Of a stretch of DNA of 64,000 nt, positions 11,148 through 22,733 are shown in pieces. The translations under genes and the position numbers were made by a program. The notes beneath the pieces are model-generated. The model did no database searches. It was given only the letters and a program-made list of their open reading frames with translations, and was not told the DNA's origin. Each line of letters begins with the position of its first letter. Position 1 is the first letter of the stretch. Source of the DNA: Phymorhynchus buccinoides (lineage: Eukaryota; Mollusca; Gastropoda; Neogastropoda; Raphitomidae); contig CM065697.1 in the NCBI GenBank assembly GCA_017654935.2, positions 44,291,568 through 44,355,567 of the forward strand, in the 5' to 3' direction.

Positions 11148-11500
11148 CAGACTATGATTTGAAGAGAGTAGTTTTGAGAGAAGACTTCAAATGAAGAAAG
11201 GGGGTTGGCAGAACGGAGAGGTAAAGGGAGTTTATTCCAAGTGGAAGGAGCCTGAAAAGAGAAAGAACGCTCTCCAAGGGTTCTGGTGCGGCAACGAGGG
11301 ATCTGGAGGAGAGAATTGAAGTGTCAGAGGAAGAGCGTAAATGTCTAAGAGGTGTGCAAAGTTTCAGAAGATCAGCTAGATGAAGAAGGAGCCAGACCAT
11401 TCAGGGATTTGTAACAGAGTAGAGAGAGCTTGCATTTGATGCGCCTTCCGACAGGAAGCCAGTGAAGAGATTCAAGCATAGGGCCCGTAGAGTGAGAGAA
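11148..11500 (-). pseudogene. LINE ORF2 C-terminal fragment, frameshifted
   Basis: The minus strand encodes LADLLKLCTPLRHLRS and then, after a frameshift, GERSFSFQAPSTWNKLPLPL, the typical C-terminal signature of Jockey/CR1-like LINE ORF2 (a 'GxRxFSxxAPxxWNxLP' pattern). It is dead because the frame is broken. The further minus-strand sequence (TTCACTGGCTTCC...) probably belongs to it. Confidence 0.75.
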
Positions 11501-11727
11501 TTTGGAAGACTTCCCTTCTGCACAGTAGTCTCCAAATGATGTTATATCAGTGTAGTACTATATATTGATTTCATTATTGCTTGGTTTCATGTTCATTCCA
11601 TGTCAGTGCTATATTGCTTTGTTAGCCAGTTGCAAGCCATGGCAGATGATGATGATGATGATGAGGAGGAGGAGGAGGAGGAGGAGGAGGAGGTGGAGCA
11701 GGTTGAGAAGGATCACTGAAGTGGGGT

Positions 11728-11937
11728 CTTCTTCTTCTTCTGCGTCCCCAGGCCATATGGCCATAATGGGTGAGTTACCGTGTCCAGTTCAGTTTCAGTT
11801 TTCACTGGTCTCCCTGGTACAGCCCCGGCCTACACATTCCAATTTTGGAGGAGCTCAGTCGTGGAAGATATTTTTGAAAAAAAGGCAGGAGACGGAATGG
11901 GCCAATGAGTCAGAAAGATAGAAGATGACAGAAAGCG
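11728..11937 (-). mobile_element. SINE-A, 3' part
   Basis: The tail (CTTCTTCTTCTTC on plus) and the GGCCATATGGCC...CACTGGTCTCC half are present; the head is missing. A GAG/GAT trinucleotide run lies just left (11645-11700). Confidence 0.75.
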
Positions 11938-12049
11938 GTGCTTCTGTCACAGTTTACCCTTATCCTGGCAGGCTTTGGGGGCATTTGTGTGTCACTTGCA
12001 ACCGTGATGACAGTGGCCTGACCAGCTAAAAGTGGGTCTGGACAATACG

Positions 12050-12330
12050 TATCGTATCGTAAGTTTGAGTTTTACGTCCTCTCGACCTGGGAAGGCACAT
12101 ATGGGACATTGGGGACAATACGTGACACCCCGGCGCTCTTTTGCTGTCTCAGGACCGACCTCCTGGAACAAACTTCCTTTTCCCCTCCGTCAGCGACCGA
12201 CTCTCTCTGCTTTCAAAGCTAAGCTCAAAACCCACCTGTTTTCCCTCGTCATTAAAAAGATCCGGCTCTCTTTCTCTTCCGTGTGTTATTACGCCAAAGT
12301 GCTGGCTGAGCAGAGTGCTTACGGGACAAA
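12050..12330 (+). pseudogene. LINE ORF2 C-terminal fragment
   Basis: The plus strand reads RRSFAVSGPTSWNKLPFPLR then LSAFKAKLKTHLFS, the standard end of a CR1/Jockey-type ORF2. The 5' part is missing and it is joined to a piece carrying the ACGTCCTCTCG motif of SINE-D. Confidence 0.75.
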
Positions 12331-12344
12331 CTGAAGATCAGGGA

Positions 12345-12560
12345 GCGGGAGGGGGATGTGTGGGAGGGGGGAGGGGGAGAGGGGGGAGGGGGGCAGACAG
12401 GGAATGGAGGGGGAAAGGGTGTGGTGGGGGAGACAGATAGGATTGAATTGGAGGGGGGGGAGGGAGGAGGGAAGGGATATGGACCAGAAGAGAGGGCGAA
12501 AGGGACGTGTGAGGGGAGAGGGTTAGGGGTAAGGAGGGGGAGGGGGGAAGGTAATCGGGG
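12345..12560. repeat. Polypurine G-rich tract
   Basis: About 215 bp of nearly uninterrupted G and A (GGGAGGGGGGAGGGGG-like) on plus. Such tracts can form triplex or G-quadruplex structures; that is general knowledge, not shown here. Confidence 0.85.
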
Positions 12561-14944
12561 TGAGTGGGGCAGTTAATAGTTATCTGTGAGACTTCATTTC
12601 AACTGTTAGTTGTAGGGATGTCATTCTTTCATGCGCGCGCGTATGTGTCTGTGTGCGTGGGTATATCATGTGTGGGTGTAAGTGTAGTGGACGTGGGTGT
12701 GTTTCTGTGTTATCTTGTTCAACATTATAAGTCATTATTATCATTTTTGCTATCATAATTGATGCTGTTAGTGATGTCATCATTATCAGAAGTAGGCATA
12801 TTGTCCTCATTGATGTTCGACTGATGTTTTGTTACATTATTATCATCATCCATCATCATCATCACAATCATCATCATTTCGGTTTTTTCATTATTACTAA
12901 TATTAGTATAGGTAGTGGTGGTGGTTCTCATTTCAAGTTACTTATTCATTATTTATCATCATCTTCATCATTATCGTTGTTGTTGTTGTTGTAGTGATTG
13001 TCCACTTAATTATCTTAATGCACATGTTTATCCACTTGCACACACATACACATATTTGCATGCGCACATACGCATACATGCATGCACACGCACGTACACA
13101 CACACACACACACACACTCTCTCTCTCTCTCTCTCCCCCCCACACACACACATACACCAGCTCCACACAGTATGAATGCGTCAGTACACCAAACACTAGG
13201 TCACACGGAAACCCAGACATTTTTGTATCAAATAACAACACTTAAGGCTCTTGGAAATGTCCATCTTAGTCAGCCACACAGACAATACGATGAAAGAGAG
13301 CGTGAAAAAGCCTACCTCATAATAATTATTAACAAAAGGGGGGCTGGGGGTAGTTGGAAAAAGGGAGGGGGGGGGGGGGGGAGAAGAGAAAAGGAACCGG
13401 GAAAAAAGGAGGAAGGAGGGAAAAAGAAAAGAAAGGGATAAAAATGAAGGCGGAAGTGGTGGTGGTGGGTTGCATGATGAGTGAGCAAGACTGATAGCGG
13501 ATGAATGATTGGGTGTGGTGTGAGAGTTACATACGGTCTAATTGTTAATGTAAATTTAAGTTTCATACTTTTATTTAATATTTTTATTTTACACGGTGGA
13601 AGACAAGTTTCCATCATCCATGTGCATTGTACAATGCCAATGGACAATAAAGAAACTTATGACTTATGTGTGTTCTCTTTGTATTGCGTTTTTGTTTGAA
13701 TGCTAACGTGTGTGTGCACGCTTTGATTTGATTTCTATCAAGATTCAGCGCCGTATAAATACTATATGTTGTTGTTGGACACTGAGAAAGCAGAAACACT
13801 ATAGAAATCATTGTACACTGACAAAGCTGTTCTGATAAACTCAAAGTTCTTTTATTCTTCTTCTTTCAAATACGTCGCTACAATCCAGTTGTCTAGCGTA
13901 ACTGCGACGGGGAGTGATTGCGCAGAGGAAAACATGGAATAATTTGGATGCGGTTACGTAGGCCTAACACAAGAAACCACAAAAAGAGAAAAAAAGCTTA
14001 ATTGTAAAACTACTACTACTACTACTACTGTTACTGCTGCTGCTCTTTTGTTATGAAGCGCCTGGTCGAAGGAATCATAGATGTGTAGATCTCTACACAT
14101 CGGAATAAAGAACTGGGGAGTGGGCGGAAGGGGGAAGGGGATTATTATAATTACGGAGTGAAAAAAGGCGTTCCGGAAGTCATAAGCCACCAGTTAGGCC
14201 TAGCCAAGTCTATTTTGGCGTGTCATTCTGACGTAGATCCGACATTTTTGCAAGGTAATTGGTGAGCGACAGAAATTAAAATGTGATCGCCTGCTGTTCA
14301 GGATTAACAATAGCAATCACTTGATGCCTTTTCTCTTTGTCCTCGTATTCTGTACTTTCTGTGTCTTGCTGCAATGCCTTACCTGAATTTGAGAAGTCAG
14401 AAACTGCACAGACTATCATGGCGGCTCTTTTTTTTTTTTAGTTTAGCGGACCACATGACACTTGACAGTAAGCTACTGTCGACTCCAGCTAGTTGCACAC
14501 CTCGCCCTGGCTACTCGCAGACCGTCAACATGAATGCAATCTGCTCATTAAGAAGCAACATTCTGCCTTGCTCGGGGAAGGGATAGTATGATAGGGTTAG
14601 GATTAGGCTATGCCATGGTTATTTTCATGAAACGGAAATAGCTGGAACGGTGTCCGGGTCAGATCGGCTTGTGCCATTTCGGCCCCGCTTTTTTGGTCGT
14701 TTCGGCCTCGCTGCCTCTTAATGTGTCCTTTCTGATTATTTGTATTCTTTTTAATGATTTTGATACAGCAGCATAAAATGAGAGAGAGAGAGAGAGGGAA
14801 ATGCGCGCGCGCGTGTGTGTGTGTGTGTGTGTATAGTAGTAGTAGTAGTAGTAGGGACAGGCTCTCAAGCCTAGGCCTCGCGGCCTATATAACGTCCCCT
14901 CTTTGGCAATGACGTTGCAAAAATTATTTTGGGTCTGAGCAAGT
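12561..14944. other. Intergenic, microsatellite-rich
   Basis: No supported gene. Contains ATC/ATT-rich sequence (12720-13000), (TTG)n near 12977, CA and CT runs 13035-13155, a G-rich block 13338-13440, a probable LINE 3' end near 13600-13660 (AATAAAGAAACTTATGAC), ACT triplets near 14010, and GA/GT/AGT runs 14778-14855. Confidence 0.5.
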
Positions 14945-15280
14945 TTTTGAAAGACAATCAGTCAAAATCATTAAAAAGACTCTGAAATTTCTGACTGGAA
15001 TCCAGAAGATTTTTAAAGGTGTTAATATTAGTTGCAAACTTGATGTTAGTACTTAGTTCATTCCAATGAACAGCAACTCTATAAGAAAATGAAAATTTTC
15101 TTCTATTACTTTGACAATATCTAATAAAGATTTTGCCTTCTGACTTTCTCGTGATGTTAAATTGTGGAACAGAAAAGAAAGTTTCAAAATTGATGTCATC
15201 AATACCATGGAAGATCTTATAAGTTTGTATAAGGCTGCCTCTCAACCTCCTACCCTTAAGAGAGTGTAAGTTTATGTGTG
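14945..15280 (-). pseudogene. LINE ORF2 C-terminal fragment
   Basis: The minus strand encodes LKGRRLRGSLIQTYKIFHGI, then SYRVAVHWNELS and FKNLLDS, the conserved tail of an I/CR1-superfamily reverse transcriptase ORF (a 'RRLRGDLIETYKI ... RVVxxWNxLP ... FKxxLD' pattern). A stop follows at about 14958. The upstream reverse transcriptase is absent. Confidence 0.8.
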
Positions 15281-15339
15281 TGTGTGTGTATGTGTGTGTG
15301 TCAGTGTGTGTGTCACTCAATCGAGTCAATGTCTAGGAG

Positions 15340-15396
15340 AAGTAGTGGTAGGGAGTCTTAAAATGAGAAAGGTCTTAAGTGGTAGGTTCCACTGTA
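15340..15396. mobile_element. TACAGTGGAACC-family MITE, terminal fragment
   Basis: GTCTTAAGTGGTAGGTTCCACTGTA marks one eroded end only. Confidence 0.6.
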
Positions 15397-15669
15397 GAAA
15401 GATTACTGTATTTTAATGTTAATAGATCCGAGTGAACCCGAGGACGAAATGACCAGGGCTTGAGGCCGAGTTGACATGTACCCGGGGCTGAGTTGGCACG
15501 AGGCCGACCTGGTACTAAAAGGCCGAGTTGACTGGCATTCGCTGGAACAGTGGAACTTCTGGAAGGCGATAACATCAAGTCAAAGTGATCAACATGAGGC
15601 GGATAGCTAAAAATTGTCTAAAACAGACTGTCGCAGTCAAAAAAGTCGCTCAGTCAAATAAATCACCCG

Positions 15670-15814
15670 CTACTATGAGAGTGTGTATTTGCGACAACCG
15701 GAAATTTCACTTTTTCTGTACTTGAACCATTTACCTAACCCTAACCCTAACCCTAGAAAAAAAGTGAAATTTGTGGTTCATGCTCAATGTCGCAAATACA
15801 CACTCTCATAGTAG
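15670..15814. mobile_element. Foldback element with a telomere-like core
   Basis: 145 bp with perfect 27-bp inverted ends (CTACTATGAGAGTGTGTATT... and ...AATACACACTCTCATAGTAG). Inside the arms a second imperfect complement (AAATTTCACTTTTT / AAAAAGTGAAATTT) surrounds about 3.5 copies of CCCTAA at 15735-15756. Confidence 0.9.
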
Positions 15815-16427
15815 ACGATTATTAGTAACAGAAAAGAACATAGCGATTGCCTTTTCAGTCAACAGATTATCGTTCTTGACGGGCATAAATGTTAATATAG
15901 CCGGTTATGGTTATTTTCATGAAACAAAAACAATGGTATGTTGACATTGGAAGGCGGATAGCTAAAAATTGTCTAAAACAACCGATACACAGTCACAATC
16001 TGGATCTGCATTCATGCGTTGCACTTGCAGACGCCACTTCTGATGATTGACGCAACGGAAGGGAAGTAAATCAACTAGTGTTCTTTAATTATTTCATATT
16101 TAGTAAGGCATTATAATTCATAATATGTTCATCTTAATTATACCTAGGTTTTAGGTGATTTTCTTGTCTTAGTTAGTATGTTTCTCTTCTTCCGGTTAAG
16201 TGCCCACAATCAACAATTTAATTTTTATGGCACTATTTCGGTCGAGGTCCAAAGTCGGAGAAACATAAGAATAGAATAAAATAGTAACATATAAGAAAAG
16301 AAAAAGAGAGAGCAAAGGAAAATGAGAGAGCACCTGAAAAAGAAAACCCTAATCGACAATGACCCAGCCAGCTGGTTCTCCCTGTGGATCCCCAACATGA
16401 TGCCGCGTCAGAACAGGAACCCCTTAT

Positions 16428-16700
16428 TTAAACATTAAAAAAAAAAAAGCATTGTTTGATGGATGCCTGGAAGGTGCTGGGACATGTGGCAGACACAGCC
16501 ACCTGAGGTAGCCCGTTCCAGTCGCGGATGGTTCGAAGGAAAAGTGAATTTCGTCTGTATTCAGTACGACAGTGGATAGATGACAGTTGTTGGTCATGAA
16601 TGTCCTCTTCTCTGGCGGCTTGGTGCTGGGATGAGCCTGGTGTTGTCAACCTGGACAATGCCTTGCTGGATTTTATAAAGCATTGTCAGCCTGCTGGTTT
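16428..16700 (-). pseudogene. LINE ORF2 C-terminal fragment
   Basis: The minus strand reads YRRNSLFLRTIRDWNGLPQ then PSTFQASI, the recognisable end of a LINE ORF2 with the 'FxRTIRDWNxLP' signature. It is 5'-truncated and ends in a short T/A run on the left. Confidence 0.75.
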
Positions 16701-16800
16701 TCCTGCGCTGCTCAAATGTGGGTCACCCTAACTGAGATATGTCAGTGACACTGGAGGTGTTGTGGTACTGGGTAGCGGTTGAGCACTCTCTCTCTGTGAG

Positions 16801-17023
<223 letters not shown>

Positions 17024-17159
17024 TGTCAAATGGCATGTTATTGTTAACACTGACAGCAGACGATCGGACAGAAGCGACAGACTGCGAGCCCCACGTGCAA
17101 GAACATCAAGGCCAGCTGTAGGCCAGCTGTCTTAACGTGTCATTGGCGTGTGTGTGTGT

Positions 17160-17592
17160 GTGTGTGTGTGGGTATAAACCGACTTCGGTGCTATGCTTTG
17201 TTGCTGCTGTTGTTTTTAATTTGTGATACTTATGTATATATTATATTAATTGATTTATGTTGTTTATTAATTTGTGGTGAAGTTTAACGTGGTGATAGCC
17301 CTGGCATGGCCTTGTAATCTTAATCTTAATCTTAATTGGTTCATCTATTTTAGGTAAATATTAGTAGTTTTTATGAGTGTACGTTCTTCATGTTTTTCAC
17401 ATAATTCTAATCAAATTCTCTCCCTCTTTTATTTAATTCCTTGATGATGTTATATGCATTTTATTGTCTTAACTGTGGTGTTTCGATTTATGTAATCTGA
17501 ATGTTTTTAGTATTGTTTATCGAGCCTGTGATCGCACAATTTAATTTCCACACAAGGATGAATAAAGTTGTATTGAATTGAATTGAATTGAA
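17160..17592 (+). mobile_element. Probable LINE 3' UTR with GAATT tail
   Basis: AT-rich sequence ending GATGAATAAAGTTGTATTGA then (ATTGA)n, the form of a LINE 3' end with a short tandem tail. No coding part survives. A similar tail (ATAATAAAGTAGTCTTGAG) occurs at 17920-17942. Confidence 0.45.
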
Positions 17593-18171
17593 CTGCTGAT
17601 GACATTAAAACACTTTCATTTGTCATTTGTCTCTCTCTATCTCTCCCCCTGTGTGTCTGAGTGCGTGTATCACTGTATGCGCGCTTACGCATCCAATTAT
17701 CTGTAGCTTTTAAGCTGTTATTTGGTTATTTTGAGCTATTGCATTCTATGTTAATGTGTTCTACTTTATCGTAATGTTTTCATGTATAGGTACATTATTA
17801 TAATGAATGATTGTTGCTTATTTTTATATATCCTATAAAGTTTTATGTGTTGGATATTTAATTATTATGTTTGTATTGTATGTGTTAATATGCCATGCCA
17901 CAAATCAGTCTCGCGTTTGATATAATAAAGTAGTCTTGAGTTGCAAACCATAATCTAGAAATTGATGCCCAAATATATATCAGTTTGACAGAATAAATAC
18001 AGTCACATAAAAGAGGATTAATGATTTAATCCTTAGTTTAAACCCCTCAGGGGTAGGCCTATTTAGCCTACACAGAGCGAATCATGTTCATGTTGACGGT
18101 CTTCAAGTAGCCAGGCGTGATAGTCATAGTCAAAATCACGGGAAGTAAATCAATTAATATTATAAACCATA

Positions 18172-18402
18172 ACTGGGCTCCCACGCAAAACAAGGGGTCC
18201 CAGGGACTCCTTCATTTATGGTATAGAGGGTCCTCGAGGCGGGATAGAGGGTCCCAGTGGCATTGTGAATGCTAAAAATATTTGTTCTAATGCATCCCTG
18301 GGACCCCCTGCACATTCTTTTAGAGGGTCCTTTAGAATTTTAGTAATTCATAGCCCCCCCCCCCCCCCCCCCCCCATATGGGGGTCCCTGGGATCCCTGC
18401 AT
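18172..18402. mobile_element. CAGGGCT-family MITE, copy 2
   Basis: Same order of motifs as 905-1112 (GGGGTCCCAGGGACTCC ... GGGGGTCCCTGGGATCCC) with a poly-C run inserted at 18353-18375. Confidence 0.75.
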
Positions 18403-18769
18403 AATCCAGAAATTGATGCCGATATATCAGTTTGAATAACAACACTGCCAAAACGTATGCAAAAACAAAAAAGAGGATTAATCCTTAGTTTAAGCCCCAC
18501 GGGTGTAGGCCTATTTTAGCCTACACACAGCGAATCATGTTGATGTTGACGGTCTGCGAGTAGCCAAGCATCTATTTGCAATTTCATTGGATATTAAAAG
18601 GCAACAGCAAGCGGCCATTTTGTCTTGACATTTTTTTCATTTCTAACCCTAACCCTTCCTGGGCGTTCTATCATAACCCTATTTCTATCTTAAACCAGAC
18701 TTAGTGGGGGCCACAATATCGTTTTGCTAACAATAATTTTTGAAAGCTTGTTGAAAAATAGTTACCGGT

Positions 18770-18990
18770 AGGCCCAGCAAGCCCGGCTTCGGCTGGAGGA
18801 AATCTTTTTGAAAGTGTTTCTTGAAGAAAGGCAGGAGAATGGAATGATAAGGCAGAAAAATAGCAGATGACAGTAAACAAAGGGAAAAGGCAGAGTAAAA
18901 GAAAGTGACAGATTAGAGGAAGTTACAAGCACAACTTCTGGAAGGTGGGGGAACTGTTTATACAAAAGACCCCCGGTATACCTACGGGGG
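18770..18990 (-). mobile_element. SINE-A, alternative 3' subfamily
   Basis: Reads on minus from about CCCCGTAGGTATACC to CAGCCGAAGCCGGGCTTGCTGGGCC. It ends about 30 bp before the acceptor of the first SRSF7 coding exon. Confidence 0.8.
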
Positions 18991-19033
18991 GTAATTTTAC
19001 TGATAAATATTAATTTCAGAGGGGAAATCAGAC

Positions 19034-19242
19034 ATGTCGCGCTACCGGAGCTCCAGTGTGGAGGGCAAGGTGTACGTGGGCGACCTTCCCCCGGACGCCT
19101 CGGAGAAGGAGGTGGAGAGAGCCTTCAGCTACTACGGCCACCTGCGCAACGTGTGGGTGGCCAGGAACCCCGCCGGCTTCGCATTTGTCGAGTTTGAAGA
19201 CTACAGAGATGCAGAGGATGCTGTGCGAGCCTTGGATGGAAC
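19034..19242 (+). CDS. SRSF7: SRSF7 coding exon 1: start and most of the RRM
   Basis: Serine/arginine-rich splicing factor 7 (9G8), a nuclear RNA-binding protein that promotes exon recognition and mRNA export. The exon encodes [18 protein letters not shown] with RNP2 (VYVGDL), the helix [10 protein letters not shown], then [11 protein letters not shown] and RNP1 (GFAFVEFE), ending in ALDG plus a split Thr codon (AC|GTAAGT, phase 2). The [17 protein letters not shown] run is diagnostic of SRSF3/SRSF7. The ATG lies 14 nt after an acceptor (ATTAATTTCAG at 19009-19019), so an upstream non-coding exon is expected but was not located. Joined with the exons at 22734, 29218 and 31334, and allowing one missing base in exon 2, the protein would be 207 residues, close to the vertebrate form. 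The next exon's zinc knuckle separates SRSF7 from SRSF3. Confidence 0.93.
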
Positions 19243-19363
19243 GTAAGTTCGTTTTGGTACTACACGCATGTAGGTCTGTCTGAAGCCTGAATTCAGGCAA
19301 TTTGATACAGGTTCAGGCTGTGTTCTGCCTGAAGACATGGCTCTTCTCAAGCTCTTTTTGCTC

Positions 19364-19603
19364 TTAACCCTTTCACCACCATTGTCACATTTTTGCACCA
19401 CAATAACACCATGTCACTAAAAAGTATCAAATCAGAGCCTGTTATCTGAAGACCCTATTTTCATCATTTTGGGAGGTAAGGATAGACCTAATGCTATATG
19501 TGTCACAGAGGAATTCGCAGTATTGCAGATCTTATTTGTTCTCTACCCAGGTAAGTTTAATGGTATTTTTTGGCTGAAAAATGGCTGGCGGCAAAAGGGT
19601 TAA
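19364..19603. mobile_element. TTAA MITE (piggyBac-like), TTAACCCTTTCACC family, copy 1
   Basis: Begins TTAACCCTTTCACCACCA and ends TGGCGGCAAAAGGGTTAA. TTAA at both borders is the piggyBac target signature. Copies: 23985-24226, 43042-43288 and 43414-43659. Inside SRSF7 intron 1. Confidence 0.85.
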
Positions 19604-19721
19604 ACTGACACGTTTTACTTTTAGCAAGGGTTATGATGGAAAGTTCAGGTCATGGCATGCACCCATGTAGTGATGTACACATCTGTAAATTGAAGTCTGA
19701 TTGTCCTCGATTATATTATTT

Positions 19722-19897
19722 CACATTCCCCCCGAAGTCGGAGTGTGGCTGCCCACATGGTGACGAGGTAATAAAAAAAATGGTCACAAACGTAATGTTA
19801 TGATCCCTAGCTGATGCATTTGTACCACAGTGTTCAAGTGCTTTGGCCGTTTGGATTATCCCTGAAGTCTTTTAGCCAGGGTACGACAACAACAACA
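19722..19897 (+). mobile_element. SINE-C, truncated copy 2
   Basis: Contains AAGTCGGAGTGTGGCTGCCC and ends GCCAGGGTACGACAACAACA. Intronic in SRSF7. Confidence 0.75.
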
Positions 19898-20029
19898 TTA
19901 TTGCACATACCTGCCTGTTCTGTTTGAACGAAAATCATGAAATGTGTTCAAATTGCTGCTGCCCAGTAGTAGTACCGTAGTACCGTCCAGTTTAAATCAT
20001 TGGAAGATGCTAGATATAAATGTATTTTG

Positions 20030-21640
20030 TTAAATTACAGAAAAACAAGAGGCAAAGCCTGCAAGGCTCACGTCTGATTTTTATTACTATAGCAGGCATG
20101 GGAATTCCCAAGACAATTCCCATGCCTGTATAGAGAGAATACTGTTATGTAGACACTTGTGCATCTGAAAACAGAATTATTTTTTATTTTACTGTGTAAA
20201 TTAAAATTATTTCTATGCACCCCTACCCCTTTCTTTAAAATTTAATTATATGTATGCGCATGTAACATAGTGGAGCCCTATTTTTATTTTTGGCAAACAA
20301 GTAAAATTGAAAAGCATATTGACCAAGCTTTCAGAAAAAACAGTGACCAATCCCACCCCCCCCGCCGGGGTAAGGGGGGTCTACGGACACCTGTAGTAGG
20401 CCTAGTCTTTGCCTGTGGGTCTAAGCCTCTTACTCTTAGAAAATTAATAATTGAAGTTGCGTGATCTGTTACTGTTTTAAACTGATTGTTCATGCGATGA
20501 AAACTTGTTCCACATCATCTACATTTCTGTAAGATATTTTATATTAGTCCTAATATTTTATTTTCGTTTCGTTAATTTCCCCCCCCCCCCCCCCCTCTGC
20601 AACAAAGCAAAGGTCAAGGTCACAGCCAGCAAGCTCATCCCCTGTACAGTCTTTGCACATGGTGATCAATCGTCTAGGCCTAACAAAGGATTCGTACGTC
20701 GAAGGCAGTGAAATCGACGAACCCTGGATTTTCCGTATATATTTTTTCAAGACTGAAATGAATGTGGGCTAAATGTTAAGTACGTCGTCTTGATTATGAG
20801 GTAAGGCATGGACTCTAGGCCTAAGGCCTTGTTGCCGGAAGTTATGCGCAGAGATGATGTGCAACTGAACACGAACAACCGTTACTCAAAGGCGCAAATA
20901 AAGCTAAACAACCGGGCCGTCAACGCACACACTCGGTACATCCATTTGTTACAGAAAATATAAGTTGACGACGTTAAAATGTACCTATTTGTACACACCT
21001 AAGTCTTGTGTTTCTTTTTAAAGAGCGTTTTTGTATATCTAATGGAGAGTCTTCTTTCCACTTCCACTAGTTCCAGTATGTATCTCCTACTCGGTACAAC
21101 ACAACAGTTACAGTAATCTCTGCAACATGATTTTCTTTCTTTTGTTCCTTACCGATGTATCTGACTGCTTTGATCGCCATGACTTGAAGGCTCACGTCAA
21201 AATCAAGTATCCTGCTAACTTTAACCCTCTAACATCTTATGTTTTTTTGAGAAAATGACAATGTTAAAGTTTCAGTGGAGAGTGAGTCTTCTTTCGTTGA
21301 AGAGTGTGACTGAGTCAAGGTTAAAGGTTGCACAACAGTAATCTCTGCAACAAATGATTATCTTTATTTTGTTCTTTATCAATGTATCTGACTGCTTTGA
21401 TCGTCGTGACTTGAAGGCTCACGTCAAAATCAAGTATCCTGCTAACTTTAACCCTCTAACGCCTTATATGTTTAGAGAAAATGACAACGTTAAGGTTTGA
21501 GTTAAGGTTAAAGGTCGGGGCCACGGACGCAACACACACACACACACATACACACACACATACATACACACAGACACACAACCGAACATGTACGATACTA
21601 TAGACTCACTTTGTTTTAAAAAACGACGTGAGCCAAAAAT
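20030..21640. repeat. Repeat-rich intron segment with a 225-bp direct duplication
   Basis: Two similar blocks start with CAGTAATCTCTGCAACA at 21111 and 21336 and share TCTGACTGCTTTGATCG and AAGGCTCACGTCAAAATCAA. GGCTCACGTC near 20070 and its complement near 21625 suggest the edges of one larger element. A small palindrome (GGCATGGGAATT...AATTCCCATGCC) sits at 20095-20128, and poly-C at 20578-20595. No coding exon seen. Confidence 0.5.
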
Positions 21641-22426
21641 CATCTTCTTCGAACTATATTTTACTCCTTTCTGTATGTATTATGACATAAACGTGTAGGG
21701 TTTCAGAATAAAGAAAATAAAAAATAGTACAATTCAATAACATAATGTTTCTTATTCTAGCATTCACATTCCAAAGAAAATGTGATCAAAAATTCACAAG
21801 GATTTATTTAATCAAACCATCAAACCTACTAAGCATTGCTTTGTATTTGTAGTTATGTTTAAATTTTAACGTGTTTTTAAAATATGCTTCATGAGTACGC
21901 AGTTCCAAATATACTTGAACCTTTTTTTTTTCGTACCGTGTTCAGTGATGTACGTACCGAGGATCGAAAAGTGATAGGACAAACTGTCCTGAGACGAGAT
22001 AAATCAATAGAACAATCAACAATGCCCTGGCTCTTGCAGAAATCGTTAAGACAGCGTACCAGTGTTAAAAATGTAATCAGACAATCTATTCTAACCATAC
22101 TGACCAACACTTAAAACATGTGCATTAGCTCTAATCAACCTGGAACTATACCATAGTATATAGGAAAACTAAAGTGGCCTAGGACCTTGACCCCTACACC
22201 GAATACGGAGTGGTAGTTATCCCCCTTACATCCGGGTGGGCGTGGTCCCTAGGCCTACTATATCTGTCATTCTGAATTTTCCAGCCACGCTCTTCGGACC
22301 TGGGACTTGCCATTTCTGACTTCTATCTTTCATACTTGCCCTGGCTCTTGCAGAAATCGATAAGACAGCATGCCAGTGTTAAAAATGTAATCAGACATTT
22401 GTCCTGACAGGGGAGAACATAATAGG

Positions 22427-22679
22427 ACATTTTCAGTTTTACAGATACACTGACGCACCACAATTAAGTCCCTTGGTTTTTTTCTGGGTAGCTGTGACCC
22501 ACATACACTACAGATGTCCCCAACTACAAATTGAAGCTGCTCTTTAAAACGATGTTTTGGTTTGAATTTGGGGCCATTTGTATGGGAGTGAGACCTGGTC
22601 AAAACGAGATTTCTTTCCAGCTGTAAGAGGGAAAACACATGAAACCCGTGATTTTGACACATGACGTGATGGGTCTTTA
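22427..22679. mobile_element. TTAA-bounded repeat, also seen at 38620-38825
   Basis: Begins near TTAAGTCCCTTGG and ends GGGTCTTTAA. Shares TTCTTTCCAGCTGTAAGAGG and GTGATTTTGACAC-like motifs with the 38.6 kb copy in opposite orientation. It ends about 54 nt before SRSF7 exon 2. Confidence 0.55.
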
Positions 22680-22733
22680 ATAAGTCAATGCCCTATGACC
22701 GGACTTCACTGCATGCTTAACTAACTGTTGCAG

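Noticed and set aside
14419..14586. ATGGCGGCT start-like sequence followed by a T-run
   Set aside because: No open frame with similarity and no neighbouring exon.
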